Assembly (NCBI GenBank): GCA_001775555.1
Contig: MEXE01000037.1
Span: 1-35,959 of the forward strand
DNA length: 35,959 nucleotides
Direction of reading: 5' to 3'
Origin: Candidatus Amesbacteria bacterium RBG_19FT_COMBO_48_16
GTDB taxonomy: Bacteria > Patescibacteriota > Microgenomatia > CAZETR01 > Amesbacteraceae
Shown here: positions 1 through 6,820 of the stretch, one piece after another
Layout of the letters: every line of letters starts with the position of its first letter
How positions within the stretch are numbered: position 1 is the first letter of the stretch
Notes under the pieces: model-generated
Seen by the model: the letters and a program-made list of their open reading frames with translations, nothing else
Told to the model about the DNA's origin: nothing
Database searches by the model: none
Position numbers and translations under genes: made by a program

Positions 1-44
1 TTTCGGGAACTAATTGGGGTAGTGGTATTTTTTTAATAGTTTAT

Positions 45-875
45 TTATTTGACTGTTTGGCTAAGTCCAGCAATAACATGTCTTTTTAATATTTGAGGAT
101 CAATTTTGATATCTAATATGGTCTCTAGTACAACCAGTCCCTGGTAAGTAAACATATCCCATCCAGTCGCATTCTTCTTCTTTAGCTTTCTGGCTATCGT
201 TATTAAGTTTGTGTCTTCTGTTTCGAATGTAACGTCCGATACAGCGTTAAAGTTTCTGACCACTTTTTCAGTGAATATATTATCCACTACGCTACCTCCC
301 AAGTGAGTAGCATTAATCAGAACGTCACCTCTTATACTGCTAATATCTTTGATCTCTCCAACTTCTTTTACAAAATTATACTTATTAAATTCTTCAAGTT
401 TGGAAATTGTTCGATTTAAAACAATAACACTTTTAGGTAAATTCGCAAGCTTCGATATTTCTGATAATAAAGATTTCACAACGTTACCAGCCCCAACAAT
501 TACAAGTTCTTTACCTGCTACAGAAGTAACTGATTGAACCGAGAGCAATTGGCCCTTACCACCCTGATAATAGCCCTTAAGCTTCCCGTTTTCATTTTTT
601 ATAAACCCTACCCGATTGACTATCCTAGATGATTCATCATGCTCATCAACCAGTTTTGCAAAATCAGCATCAGTTTCAAATCCAACTGTAACAGCACCAG
701 AGAAATTAAGATTTTTTATTCCGTCTACAAGAGGTTTGGGGTCAGAATTATAAAAAAGCAGGAACACTGCATTAATACCAGCTTCTTCGAAAAATGGGTT
801 ATAAATATTTAATGCACGAGGACTGAGCTGTTTGTGCAACCGGGCAATTACTTTAGTATTACCATCATTTATCAT
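45..875 (-). CDS. Shikimate 5-dehydrogenase-like protein lacking catalytic residues
   Basis: The 276-residue protein has the overall plan of AroE: an N-terminal substrate domain (about 1-115) and an NADP-binding Rossmann domain (about 120-276). VIVGAGN (125-131) is the dinucleotide loop, LNRT (153-156) the NADP phosphate-binding motif, NATHLGG (188-194) matches the family NATPLGM, and YQGLVVLE near residue 244 matches the C-terminal G-L motif. The active site is not conserved. Where AroE has N-V-T-x-P-x-K this protein has AVTVGFE (61-67), so the catalytic lysine is Glu67. Where AroE has N-T-D-G it has YQGG (103-106), so the catalytic aspartate is Gly105. The S-L-S-P motif is QLSP (16-19). I infer a nucleotide-binding paralogue that does not reduce dehydroshikimate. 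A TATAAT on the minus strand (889-894) lies 13 bases before the ATG. No other aro gene is in the window. Confidence 0.8.
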   Translation of the reverse strand: MINDGNTKVIARLHKQLSPRALNIYNPFFEEAGINAVFLLFYNSDPKPLVDGIKNLNFSGAVTVGFETDADFAKLVDEHDESSRIVNRVGFIKNENGKLKGYYQGGKGQLLSVQSVTSVAGKELVIVGAGNVVKSLLSEISKLANLPKSVIVLNRTISKLEEFNKYNFVKEVGEIKDISSIRGDVLINATHLGGSVVDNIFTEKVVRNFNAVSDVTFETEDTNLITIARKLKKKNATGWDMFTYQGLVVLETILDIKIDPQILKRHVIAGLSQTVK

Positions 876-1088
876 TTAAGTAAGTTAAATTATATACCAT
901 GTGGTTACGGGTGATTATTGGGAACTGGACCAGCATGACTGGATGTTGAAGTGCGAAGTGGTGAATTAAAAAAGGGCTGAATAAAGCTTTTGGGTCTGGG
1001 ATGATAATTGCGATTGAAATGATTTAACATGCAGGCTGGTTGTTTCGTCCCGCAGAGCGGGATTACTACCGAACCTATTTAAAAACAC

Positions 1089-1382
1089 TCAGGGAGCGTG
1101 TTTCACCTGCAGGTTGAATTCCTCCTTCACTTTTTCATCAAGATATATCTTCACCAAGGACTGATACGGAACATCCTTTTTGTTGGCGATCATTTTAAGC
1201 GATGAGAGCATGCTATCCGGGACTCGGATAGTTATCACTTTTGTCGATGGCTTTAAATTTGGGAGGGATGGGCTTACTATGGCCCGATTTATATCGAAAT
1301 AGTCTGTGGTATCGTACGTTGCCCAAAAATCGGCCTCCTCATCCTCATTTTTAAATTTAGGAATCGTCTTTAGCTTTTTCAT
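1089..1382 (-). CDS. brnA: BrnA/CopG-type antitoxin of a type II toxin-antitoxin pair
   Basis: A 97-residue protein whose N-terminus (KKLKTIPKFKNEDEEADFW) is typical of the CopG-type antitoxins paired with BrnT. The C-terminal half, STKVITIRVPDSMLSSLKMI, looks like a ribbon-helix-helix DNA-binding domain (about 47-85): a beta strand followed by two helices. Known family role: it binds and neutralises the BrnT RNase and represses the operon. The ATG overlaps the toxin stop codon (TAATG on the minus strand, 1384-1380), and a strong Shine-Dalgarno GGAGGTGAT sits inside the toxin's end, so translation is probably coupled. The order toxin-then-antitoxin is the standard BrnTA order. Confidence 0.85.
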   Translation of the reverse strand: MKKLKTIPKFKNEDEEADFWATYDTTDYFDINRAIVSPSLPNLKPSTKVITIRVPDSMLSSLKMIANKKDVPYQSLVKIYLDEKVKEEFNLQVKHAP

Positions 1383-1687
1383 TAATTATCACCTCCCGCT
1401 AAATGGAATTCTTTTTCTTCCTTCCGTTTTAGGTCTCTAGCAGAAATAACCCGAATATTGTTGTTCCTAATAGTAAATATGAGACACAAAACTCTCCTTT
1501 TGTTTGTCTGGCCGTAAACACGAAACCTCTTTTCTGCTTGGGAATGTGTTTCGTCAGGATTAAGAATCAAAGGTTTGTTGAAAAATACAGCTTCGCATTC
1601 CCTGTGGTTAACTTTGTGTTTTTTAATGTGCTCGAGATTTCCACTGTCCCATTTGAACCCAGATAATTTAGACAGATCAAAAGCCAT
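1382..1687 (-). CDS. brnT: BrnT-family ribonuclease toxin
   Basis: A 101-residue protein matching the BrnT family in length and motifs: GFKWDSGNLEHIKKHKV (10-26), the E-A-V-F segment (about 32-35), E-K-R-F-R-V-Y-G (about 52-59) and the closing strand I-R-V-I-S-A-R-D followed by E-K-E-F. BrnT toxins adopt a RelE-like fold and cut RNA, inhibiting translation. The gene is first in the operon and directly overlaps brnA. Its promoter and a candidate operator are immediately upstream. It lies in an accessory stretch next to a second toxin-antitoxin-like module (Fic). Intact length and conserved motifs suggest it is functional. Confidence 0.87.
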   Translation of the reverse strand: MAFDLSKLSGFKWDSGNLEHIKKHKVNHRECEAVFFNKPLILNPDETHSQAEKRFRVYGQTNKRRVLCLIFTIRNNNIRVISARDLKRKEEKEFHLAGGDN

Positions 1688-1698
1688 TTATGTATTTA

Positions 1699-1733
1699 AT
1701 GATACAATACAGGATATTTGCTGTCAATATCCT
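1699..1733 (-). promoter_or_regulatory. brnTA promoter with inverted-repeat operator
   Basis: On the minus strand there is TTGACA (1727-1722), a 17-bp spacer and TATCAT (1704-1699), 11 bases before the brnT ATG. The -35 box is embedded in a perfect inverted repeat, AGGATATT (1711-1718), 7 bases, AATATCCT (1726-1733). The position is right for autorepression by the ribbon-helix-helix antitoxin; that role is inferred. Confidence 0.7.
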
Positions 1734-1850
1734 CAACTTGCCTCGGTTTGCATAGCTAGCCGCGTGGGGCATATACTCAAAAACCCTCGTAAGCAGCCTG
1801 CAAATTCAAGCGAAGCTTTCGCTTTGCGAGCGACTTTGTTGGTTATAGCC

Positions 1851-1874
1851 CTAATTCGGATAGTGGCATTTCTT
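1851..1874 (-). repeat. 24-bp direct repeat, copy of the secA 3' end (outer)
   Basis: Identical over 24 bp to positions 2788-2811, where the sequence encodes the last seven residues of SecA (KKCHYPN) plus its TAG stop. This copy is not in a secA gene; it lies 937 bp downstream, on the far side of the Fic cassette. Identity stops abruptly at both ends. Together the two copies bracket the Fic cassette like a target-site duplication or an attL/attR pair. Confidence 0.85.
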
Positions 1875-1907
1875 GAAATGCTAGTTGAATAAGGTACCTC
1901 ACAGGAA

Positions 1908-2537
1908 TTAACTTTTTGTGGTTATTTTGACTAGTGATTCGCTTAACGCTCTTCCTATTAGATTTTCTAATTTCTCGTAGTTGCTATCGTCGGCTGAATA
2001 CATGGCTTCTAGGTATTTCTTTCTATCTAGGCCTGTATCAGCTTTTATTTCAACCGGGGGTAAATTTAATTTTAGTAAAATTAAGATGGTAAGCATGCGA
2101 GCTACACGACCATTGTAGTCTTGGAATGGATGAATCCAAACGAAACGGTGTTGGAACCAAGCCAAGAGTTCTACTACTTTGTTGATAAAATTTTCATCTT
2201 GAGTAATAAGGTGCTTGAGTCTTTCTTGTAAATCTGCACATAAATTTGCTATTAACTCGGGAATTTGGTGAGGTAAGACCGCTTCTTTTCCTGAAAATTC
2301 AACCCTTATTTTACGATACTTTCCTGCCCAGCTGGGAAATATCCAGCCGAAAGCTTCTTTATGGATAACTAGAATTAAATCGGGAGTAATTTCCTTTTTG
2401 AATATTTTGGCAACTAGCTCAAGTCCCTTCTTGGTTCCTTCAAGCTCTATGTGCAGAAGTTTAGATCTGGGGATGATTCCAAACGCTGTTTCTCTATAAG
2501 TGGTGGCTCCTTTTGGCTTAGTTGATATCTTTTTCAT
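1908..2537 (-). CDS. Fic-domain protein (putative AMPylating toxin)
   Basis: A 209-residue Fic protein. The catalytic loop reads HPFQDYNGRVAR (136-147), against the family consensus H-x-F-x-D/E-G/A-N-G/K-R-x-x-R. The catalytic His136, Asp140, Asn142, Arg144 and Arg147 are present, while the usual small residue is Tyr141. The flap region, FGWIFPSWAGKYRKIRV (63-79), matches the FxxIYxWAGxxR segment of known Fic proteins. Fic enzymes transfer AMP or other nucleotide moieties to hydroxyl side chains, often of DNA gyrase or GTPases; the target here is unknown. No inhibitory S/T-x-x-x-E-G/N helix is evident in this chain; one is encoded in the small gene directly upstream, whose stop overlaps this ATG (ATGA). 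The cassette lies between direct repeats of the secA 3' end. Confidence 0.85.
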   Translation of the reverse strand: MKKISTKPKGATTYRETAFGIIPRSKLLHIELEGTKKGLELVAKIFKKEITPDLILVIHKEAFGWIFPSWAGKYRKIRVEFSGKEAVLPHQIPELIANLCADLQERLKHLITQDENFINKVVELLAWFQHRFVWIHPFQDYNGRVARMLTILILLKLNLPPVEIKADTGLDRKKYLEAMYSADDSNYEKLENLIGRALSESLVKITTKS

Positions 2538-2701
2538 CCAAAAATTGATTTTACTATTTTTCTGGTTACCGGTTCACCTTCTAATTTAGTTGTCCGAAAA
2601 ATAATTTCGGGCATAAATGAACGCAAAAAATCCAAGACCCTTTTTTGTTCTTTAGACCTTTTTTGATATTTTAGATAGTTTCTTTTGAGGTTTTTCTTCA
2701 T
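2534..2701 (-). CDS. 55-aa candidate Fic antitoxin (VbhA/Fic_N-like inhibitory motif)
   Basis: A short gene found by reading the minus strand upstream of fic: ATG at 2701, TGA at 2536-2534, overlapping the fic ATG as ATGA. The 55-residue product is very basic at its N-terminus (MKKNLKRNYLKYQKR). It contains TTKLEGEPVT (37-46), which fits the Fic inhibitory-helix motif S/T-x-x-x-E-G/N as well as the wider SSxIEGxxxT pattern seen at the N-terminus of self-inhibited (class II) Fic proteins. Glu41 would be the residue that blocks ATP gamma-phosphate positioning. In class I systems such as VbhA/VbhT this helix is on a separate small protein, as here. I infer an antitoxin. An alternative is an old frameshift that split a class II Fic gene. 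Confidence 0.72.
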   Translation of the reverse strand: MKKNLKRNYLKYQKRSKEQKRVLDFLRSFMPEIIFRTTKLEGEPVTRKIVKSIFG

Positions 2702-2707
2702 AACGAA

Positions 2708-2713
2708 ATTATA
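2708..2713 (-). promoter_or_regulatory. Extended -10 promoter of the Fic cassette, leaderless
   Basis: The minus strand reads TGATATAAT (extended -10, TGnTATAAT) followed by only six bases before the ATG of the 55-aa gene. Transcription would begin at the start codon itself. No good -35 box is visible, as expected for an extended -10 promoter. Confidence 0.55.
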
Positions 2714-2787
2714 TCATCAGAGGTGTAATATATGGACAAATTGGAAAAGAGAGCTGTTAAAAACGAGCTGGCTGAGTCACATAGTCT

Positions 2788-2811
2788 CTAATTCGGATAG
2801 TGGCATTTCTT
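2788..2811 (-). repeat. 24-bp direct repeat inside the secA 3' end (inner)
   Basis: The final 24 bp of secA, coding KKCHYPN-stop, duplicated exactly at 1851-1874. Because the copy here is the functional end of secA, an insertion that used this sequence as its target would leave secA intact. Confidence 0.85.
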
Positions 2812-5550
2812 ATACTTTTTTCCTGAGCCGCACCAGCAGGGGTCGTTGCGGCCGAGATTCTTGCGGGGATTGTCGACACCGCCTTTTTGGAGAGCGGAGA
2901 AAGCGGACATGAAGTCGCCCGGAGGGGGCTGGTTATTAGTTATTGCCTCAGGGTTCACCGCTTCCGCCTGTGCCAGGGCAACGGCGGATGCATCGGGTTT
3001 AATTTCGACCATCTGCGGCGGGGGCTGGACGGGGGGAGGAGCGCCGACCTGGATACGGAAGAGGCGTTTGCTAAATTCGGATTCGATCTGGGTCACCAGC
3101 CTTTCGAACATGGAAAAAGCCTCGCCTTTGTATTCCACCAAGGGATCGCGCTGGCCGTAACCGCGCAGACCAATGCCGGAGCGGAGATCGTCCACGGCGT
3201 CCAGATGATCCATCCAGAGATTGTCTATGGAAGAAAGATAAGCGTATTTGATAATCTCACCCCAGACCGGGTCGCCGACCTGGGCTTTTCTTTGAGTCGC
3301 GGCGTCGGTAATAATTTGACGGGTGAGCTTGATAATTTCTTCGGCTGTTCCCAGTTTTTTGATCTGGTCAGTCAGGGACTTTTGGGAAACATCATCAAAG
3401 GGGACTATTTCCACCAGGGCGGTGGTTATGGGCAGGACTTCGGATTCGATGATGCCTTTGGGGGCATACATATTTACCACATTGGTGACCTGGTCAGACA
3501 ATTTGTTAATTATTTCCTCATCGGGAATTTCCCCGGCTAATACCCTGTGGCGCAAACCGTAAATAATCTCGCGCTGTTTGTTCATAACGTCGTCGTACTC
3601 GACCACGTGTTTTCTGGCGTCGAAATTGAAGCCTTCCACCTTGACCTGGGCTTGTTCGATAGCTTTGCTGACCATCCCGTGCTCGATGGGTTCGGACTCG
3701 GGAATTTTGAGAAAGCCCATGATTTTGGCCACCTGGTCGCCGCCGAAAATGCGCATGATGTCATCATCCAGGGCAAGATAAAAACGGGTAGAGCCGGGAT
3801 CACCCTGGCGGCCGGAGCGGCCGCGCAGCTGGTTGTCGATGCGGCGGGATTCATGACGCTCAGTACCGATAACATGCAAACCCCCCGAAGAAACAACCTC
3901 GTCATGAGCGGCTTGCCACTGGGCCAACTGTTTGGCATATTGCTTGTCGGTAAGTTTGTCTTCCCCTAAAACAAATTTGGGATTGGGCGGAGGAGTGCCG
4001 CCCAAAACAATGTCCACGCCGCGGCCGGCAATATTGGTAGCGATGGTGACAGCGCCCTTGCGGCCCGCTTCGGAAATGATGGTAGCTTCCTGTTCGTGGT
4101 TTTTGGCGTTTAACAGCGCGTGGGGAACCCCCTTGTGTTTGAGAAGACCGGACAGGACTTCGTTTTTTTCAATAGAGGTAGTGCCTACGAGAATCGGCTG
4201 GCCGCGCTGGTGACAGCCGGCAATTTCTTCGGCCAGAGCGGTATATTTGGCGGGGGTATTTTTGTAAACAATGTCCGCGTTATCGATTCTGACCATCGGT
4301 TTGTGAGTGGGGACGATGACCACGTCCAGTTTGTAAATTTTTTGGAACTCTTCGGCTTCGGTGGCGGCCGTGCCGGTCATGCCGGCCAGCTTGGTGTACA
4401 TGCGGAAATAATTTTGGAAAGAAATGGTAGCCAAAGTCCTGGACTCCTGCTGAATGGTGACGTTTTCCTTGGCTTCGACTGCCTGGTGGATGCCTTCCGA
4501 CCAGCGCCGGCCGGGCATAAGACGGCCGGTGAATTCATCGACGATGATTACTTGGTTGTCCCTGATAATGTAGTCTTTGTCGCGGATAAACAAAGTCCGT
4601 GACTTGAGGGCATTTTCCAGATGATGAATGGTGTCGAAATCTTTTTCGTAGAGATTGTCCACGCCCAGCAGTTTTTCCACCTTTTTGATACCGTGCTCGG
4701 TGAGGTTGGCGGTCCGATGCTTTTCGTCAATCACATAGTCGGTATCGCCGGAGAGGCGGTCGACTAATTTGGCAAACTCGTAATATTTTTGGGTGGGCTC
4801 GGTATCGGGGGCGGAAATGATCAACGGAGTCCGGGCTTCGTCGATCAAAATCGAATCCACCTCGTCGACAATGGCGAAGTGATGGCCTCTCTGGGACATG
4901 TCTTTTAGGTTCCCGACCATGTTGTCCCGCAAGTAATCGAAGCCAAACTCGTTGTTGGTACCGTAAGTAATATCAGCCGCATAAGCTTCCTGACGGGTAA
5001 CAGGGCGCAGGTGGGCCAGCCGGTCGTCGCCGTGGGCAGGGTCAAAAAACTCAGGATCGTAGAGAAGAGATTTCTCATGCATAATGACTCCGACCGACAG
5101 GCCCAAAAGATGAAAGGTGGGACCGTTCCAACCGGCGTCGCGGCGGGCCAGGTAATCGTTGACCGTTACCAGATGGGCTCCCTTGCCGGACAGGGAATTG
5201 AGATACAGGGCGGGAACGGCGGATAAAGTCTTGCCTTCACCCGTTTTTTGTTCGGCGACCTTACCTTCGTGAAAGGCGGTCGCGGCCATGAGCTGAACGT
5301 CAAAGGGGCGAAGACCGATGGCCCTTTCACTAGCTTCCCGGACCAAAGCGAAGGCTGGGGGTAAAAGATCGTCCAAATTTTCCCCTTCGGCCAGGCGGTG
5401 TTTGAGATCGGCGGTATACGCGGCAAAGTCCTCGGCATTTTTGAGACGGGAAAACTTGTCGGTCAGGGTATTGATTTCGTTTACCCGCAGCTGCAAACGG
5501 TTGATTTCCTTTTGGTTGAGATCTAAGAATTTGTTGAGAAATTTGAACAT
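2788..5550 (-). CDS. secA: Preprotein translocase ATPase SecA
   Basis: A full-length 920-residue SecA, the motor that pushes unfolded proteins through SecYEG. The Walker A motif is TGEGKT (103-108). The Walker B/DEAD-like segment is IVDEVDSILIDEARTPL (about 227-243). The helicase domain motif TNIAGRGVDI and the arginine-finger region QLRGRSGRQGDPG are present. The C-terminus ends in the zinc-binding SEC-C motif NDPCWCGSGKKYKKCHYPN, with the three cysteines and histidine intact. A proline-rich linker (about residues 840-890) precedes it. Upstream is a strong nested hairpin that may sit in its mRNA leader. Many secreted proteins in the window (pilins, dockerin protein, FKBP) would depend on it. 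Confidence 0.98.
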   Translation of the reverse strand: MFKFLNKFLDLNQKEINRLQLRVNEINTLTDKFSRLKNAEDFAAYTADLKHRLAEGENLDDLLPPAFALVREASERAIGLRPFDVQLMAATAFHEGKVAEQKTGEGKTLSAVPALYLNSLSGKGAHLVTVNDYLARRDAGWNGPTFHLLGLSVGVIMHEKSLLYDPEFFDPAHGDDRLAHLRPVTRQEAYAADITYGTNNEFGFDYLRDNMVGNLKDMSQRGHHFAIVDEVDSILIDEARTPLIISAPDTEPTQKYYEFAKLVDRLSGDTDYVIDEKHRTANLTEHGIKKVEKLLGVDNLYEKDFDTIHHLENALKSRTLFIRDKDYIIRDNQVIIVDEFTGRLMPGRRWSEGIHQAVEAKENVTIQQESRTLATISFQNYFRMYTKLAGMTGTAATEAEEFQKIYKLDVVIVPTHKPMVRIDNADIVYKNTPAKYTALAEEIAGCHQRGQPILVGTTSIEKNEVLSGLLKHKGVPHALLNAKNHEQEATIISEAGRKGAVTIATNIAGRGVDIVLGGTPPPNPKFVLGEDKLTDKQYAKQLAQWQAAHDEVVSSGGLHVIGTERHESRRIDNQLRGRSGRQGDPGSTRFYLALDDDIMRIFGGDQVAKIMGFLKIPESEPIEHGMVSKAIEQAQVKVEGFNFDARKHVVEYDDVMNKQREIIYGLRHRVLAGEIPDEEIINKLSDQVTNVVNMYAPKGIIESEVLPITTALVEIVPFDDVSQKSLTDQIKKLGTAEEIIKLTRQIITDAATQRKAQVGDPVWGEIIKYAYLSSIDNLWMDHLDAVDDLRSGIGLRGYGQRDPLVEYKGEAFSMFERLVTQIESEFSKRLFRIQVGAPPPVQPPPQMVEIKPDASAVALAQAEAVNPEAITNNQPPPGDFMSAFSALQKGGVDNPRKNLGRNDPCWCGSGKKYKKCHYPN

Positions 5551-5564
5551 AGTGAAAATTAACT

Positions 5565-5610
5565 CCCCCTGTCATCCCCCTCTTAATCTAAGAGGGGGAA
5601 CTAAAGGGGG
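5565..5610 (-). other. Nested inverted repeat in the secA leader
   Basis: CCCCCTCTTA (5576-5585), loop ATC, TAAGAGGGGG (5589-5598) form a perfect 10-bp stem. It is enclosed by a second pair, CCCCCT (5565-5570) and AGGGGG (5605-5610). A minus-strand TATAAT (5631-5626) lies upstream, so the structure probably falls in the secA 5' leader, 15 or more bases before the ATG. No U-tract follows in the sense direction, so a plain terminator is unlikely. It may control secA translation, or be a dispersed hairpin repeat. Confidence 0.6.
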
Positions 5611-5637
5611 TGATATCGAACTCTTATTATACCTGTT

Positions 5638-6357
5638 TTAGCTACAAATAATCAGCAGGTTGGTGAGGACGCGGTGAAGCCGGACAGAGGGAAATATCTT
5701 GCCCAGCTTGGCTACCAACTGACTGGCCGCTTGGCGTTTGGGGGGGTCGTAAAAGAGATGATTGAGAATAACTAATTGACCCTCCCCATCTTGCCATTCG
5801 CCTTTAGGATCTATTCGATCACGGCTCATGGAGCGATGTTGGGAGGGCAGGCCTAATTGACGCAATTTTTTTAAGAACTTCTCTGAATATACAAAACCCG
5901 GGAGACGATCGCCGAGATAGAGATCCACCAGGATAACATCATATTGGTCTCTGGTCGTTAGCAGATAGTCTTTAGCGTCATTGATGATTATTTTTAAATT
6001 CATAATTTTGTCCAAATCAAAATATCTTTTACCGATATAAATCATGACCGGGTCGATTTCGACACCGGTTATTTTTTTGGGCTGAAACCAGCCGGAGATC
6101 ATCTGCGCGGCCGTTCCGGCTCCCAAACCGAGAATAAGCCAGGATTTAGAGGTTAGGTTATAGGTTTTTGAGATCTTTTTAAACACCGATTCCCAGACAT
6201 TTTTGACCAGTCCCCCACTCTGGGTCAGGCCGCCGGTGGATACATAGACAGAATTACCTGTCCGGACGACCTGAATAGGCCCACAGAATTGTGACTGAAC
6301 TTCGTAAATAACCTGCGGGGAGAAAATTGAGCGGAGGTTAAGGGGCATTGAGATCAC
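5638..6357 (-). CDS. Spermidine-synthase-like methyltransferase-fold protein
   Basis: A 239-residue protein with the spermine/spermidine synthase fold. GLGAGTA (about 97-103) is the nucleotide-binding motif I, VEIDP the acidic end of the second strand, NDAKDYL the adenine-proximal motif and ILVDLYLGDRLPGFVYS the active-site strand. It is shorter than typical SpeE (about 280 residues) and I cannot confirm the polyamine-binding residues, so substrate is unknown. The start overlaps the end of the preceding hypothetical gene by 20 bases; Met4 at 6348 is an alternative start. It is the last gene of the serS-led group. Confidence 0.72.
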   Translation of the reverse strand: MISMPLNLRSIFSPQVIYEVQSQFCGPIQVVRTGNSVYVSTGGLTQSGGLVKNVWESVFKKISKTYNLTSKSWLILGLGAGTAAQMISGWFQPKKITGVEIDPVMIYIGKRYFDLDKIMNLKIIINDAKDYLLTTRDQYDVILVDLYLGDRLPGFVYSEKFLKKLRQLGLPSQHRSMSRDRIDPKGEWQDGEGQLVILNHLFYDPPKRQAASQLVAKLGKIFPSVRLHRVLTNLLIICS

Positions 6358-6805
6358 GCTGGCCGGAATCCTTGTAGAAAAAATAGAAGAGAGCGGATTT
6401 GGTTTTTCTAAGTGCGTGAATTTTTTTTAAAACCTGGATATAGGCGTCATGGAGGTGCTGGTTTAACAGCATGGGCAATCTTCTTTCCAATTGGCGGACA
6501 CGGTAATCCAAGCTTTCGGTCCGGGCCATCAACTGGCCTTCGGGGGTACGAACCCGGAAAGCCTCAAGATCATCCAGATTGTCCCATTCGCCGGATTCGA
6601 TGCGGGAACGCAAGTCGTCCTCGGCGCTTTTGGAAGCGGCCGGGGAAGAAACAGGTGTTGGGGTGGGGCCGGGAAAGGACTCGTCCACCACCGTTCCTTC
6701 CAGCACCTCCTCCTCTTTGACTTGGGATTCGTTTTGGGTATTTAACTGGCGGGCCAGTTCATCCGTAATTTGCCCTGAAGTGACCACAACATTCGTATCC
6801 ATCAT
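6338..6805 (-). CDS. Hypothetical protein, acidic linker plus C-terminal helix region
   Basis: Not recognised. The 155-residue product has an acidic, low-complexity N-terminal half rich in E, P, T and S (about 1-75), and a helical, charged C-terminal half with RVRQLERRLP and VLKKIHALRKTK. No membrane segment or signal peptide is visible. It starts 15 bases after the ABC exporter gene and its end overlaps the spermidine-synthase-like gene, so it is part of the operon. The helical part could form a coiled coil or bind a partner; no function can be assigned. Confidence 0.7.
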   Translation of the reverse strand: MMDTNVVVTSGQITDELARQLNTQNESQVKEEEVLEGTVVDESFPGPTPTPVSSPAASKSAEDDLRSRIESGEWDNLDDLEAFRVRTPEGQLMARTESLDYRVRQLERRLPMLLNQHLHDAYIQVLKKIHALRKTKSALFYFFYKDSGQRDLNAP

Positions 6806-6820
6806 AGGATTTTAGCATTT

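Noticed and set aside
1038-1065. Hairpin TCCCGC-AGA-GCGGGA after brnA considered as a terminator
   Set aside because: No T-run follows on the minus strand; it may be only a dispersed hairpin.
1575-1892. Plus-strand 105-codon frame opposite brnT
   Set aside because: It covers the brnT gene, its promoter and operator in antisense and has no family features.
2732-2791. Plus-strand 19-codon frame beginning MDKLEKRAVKNEL with AGAGGTG upstream
   Set aside because: It could be the stub of a gene cut off at the direct repeat, but 19 codons are too few to support a call.
2887-3540. Long plus-strand open frame (217 codons) opposite secA, and similar ones at 3547-3969 and 4120-4602
   Set aside because: They lie antisense to a fully conserved secA; GC-rich codon structure of secA creates such frames. 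No ribosome site or family resemblance.
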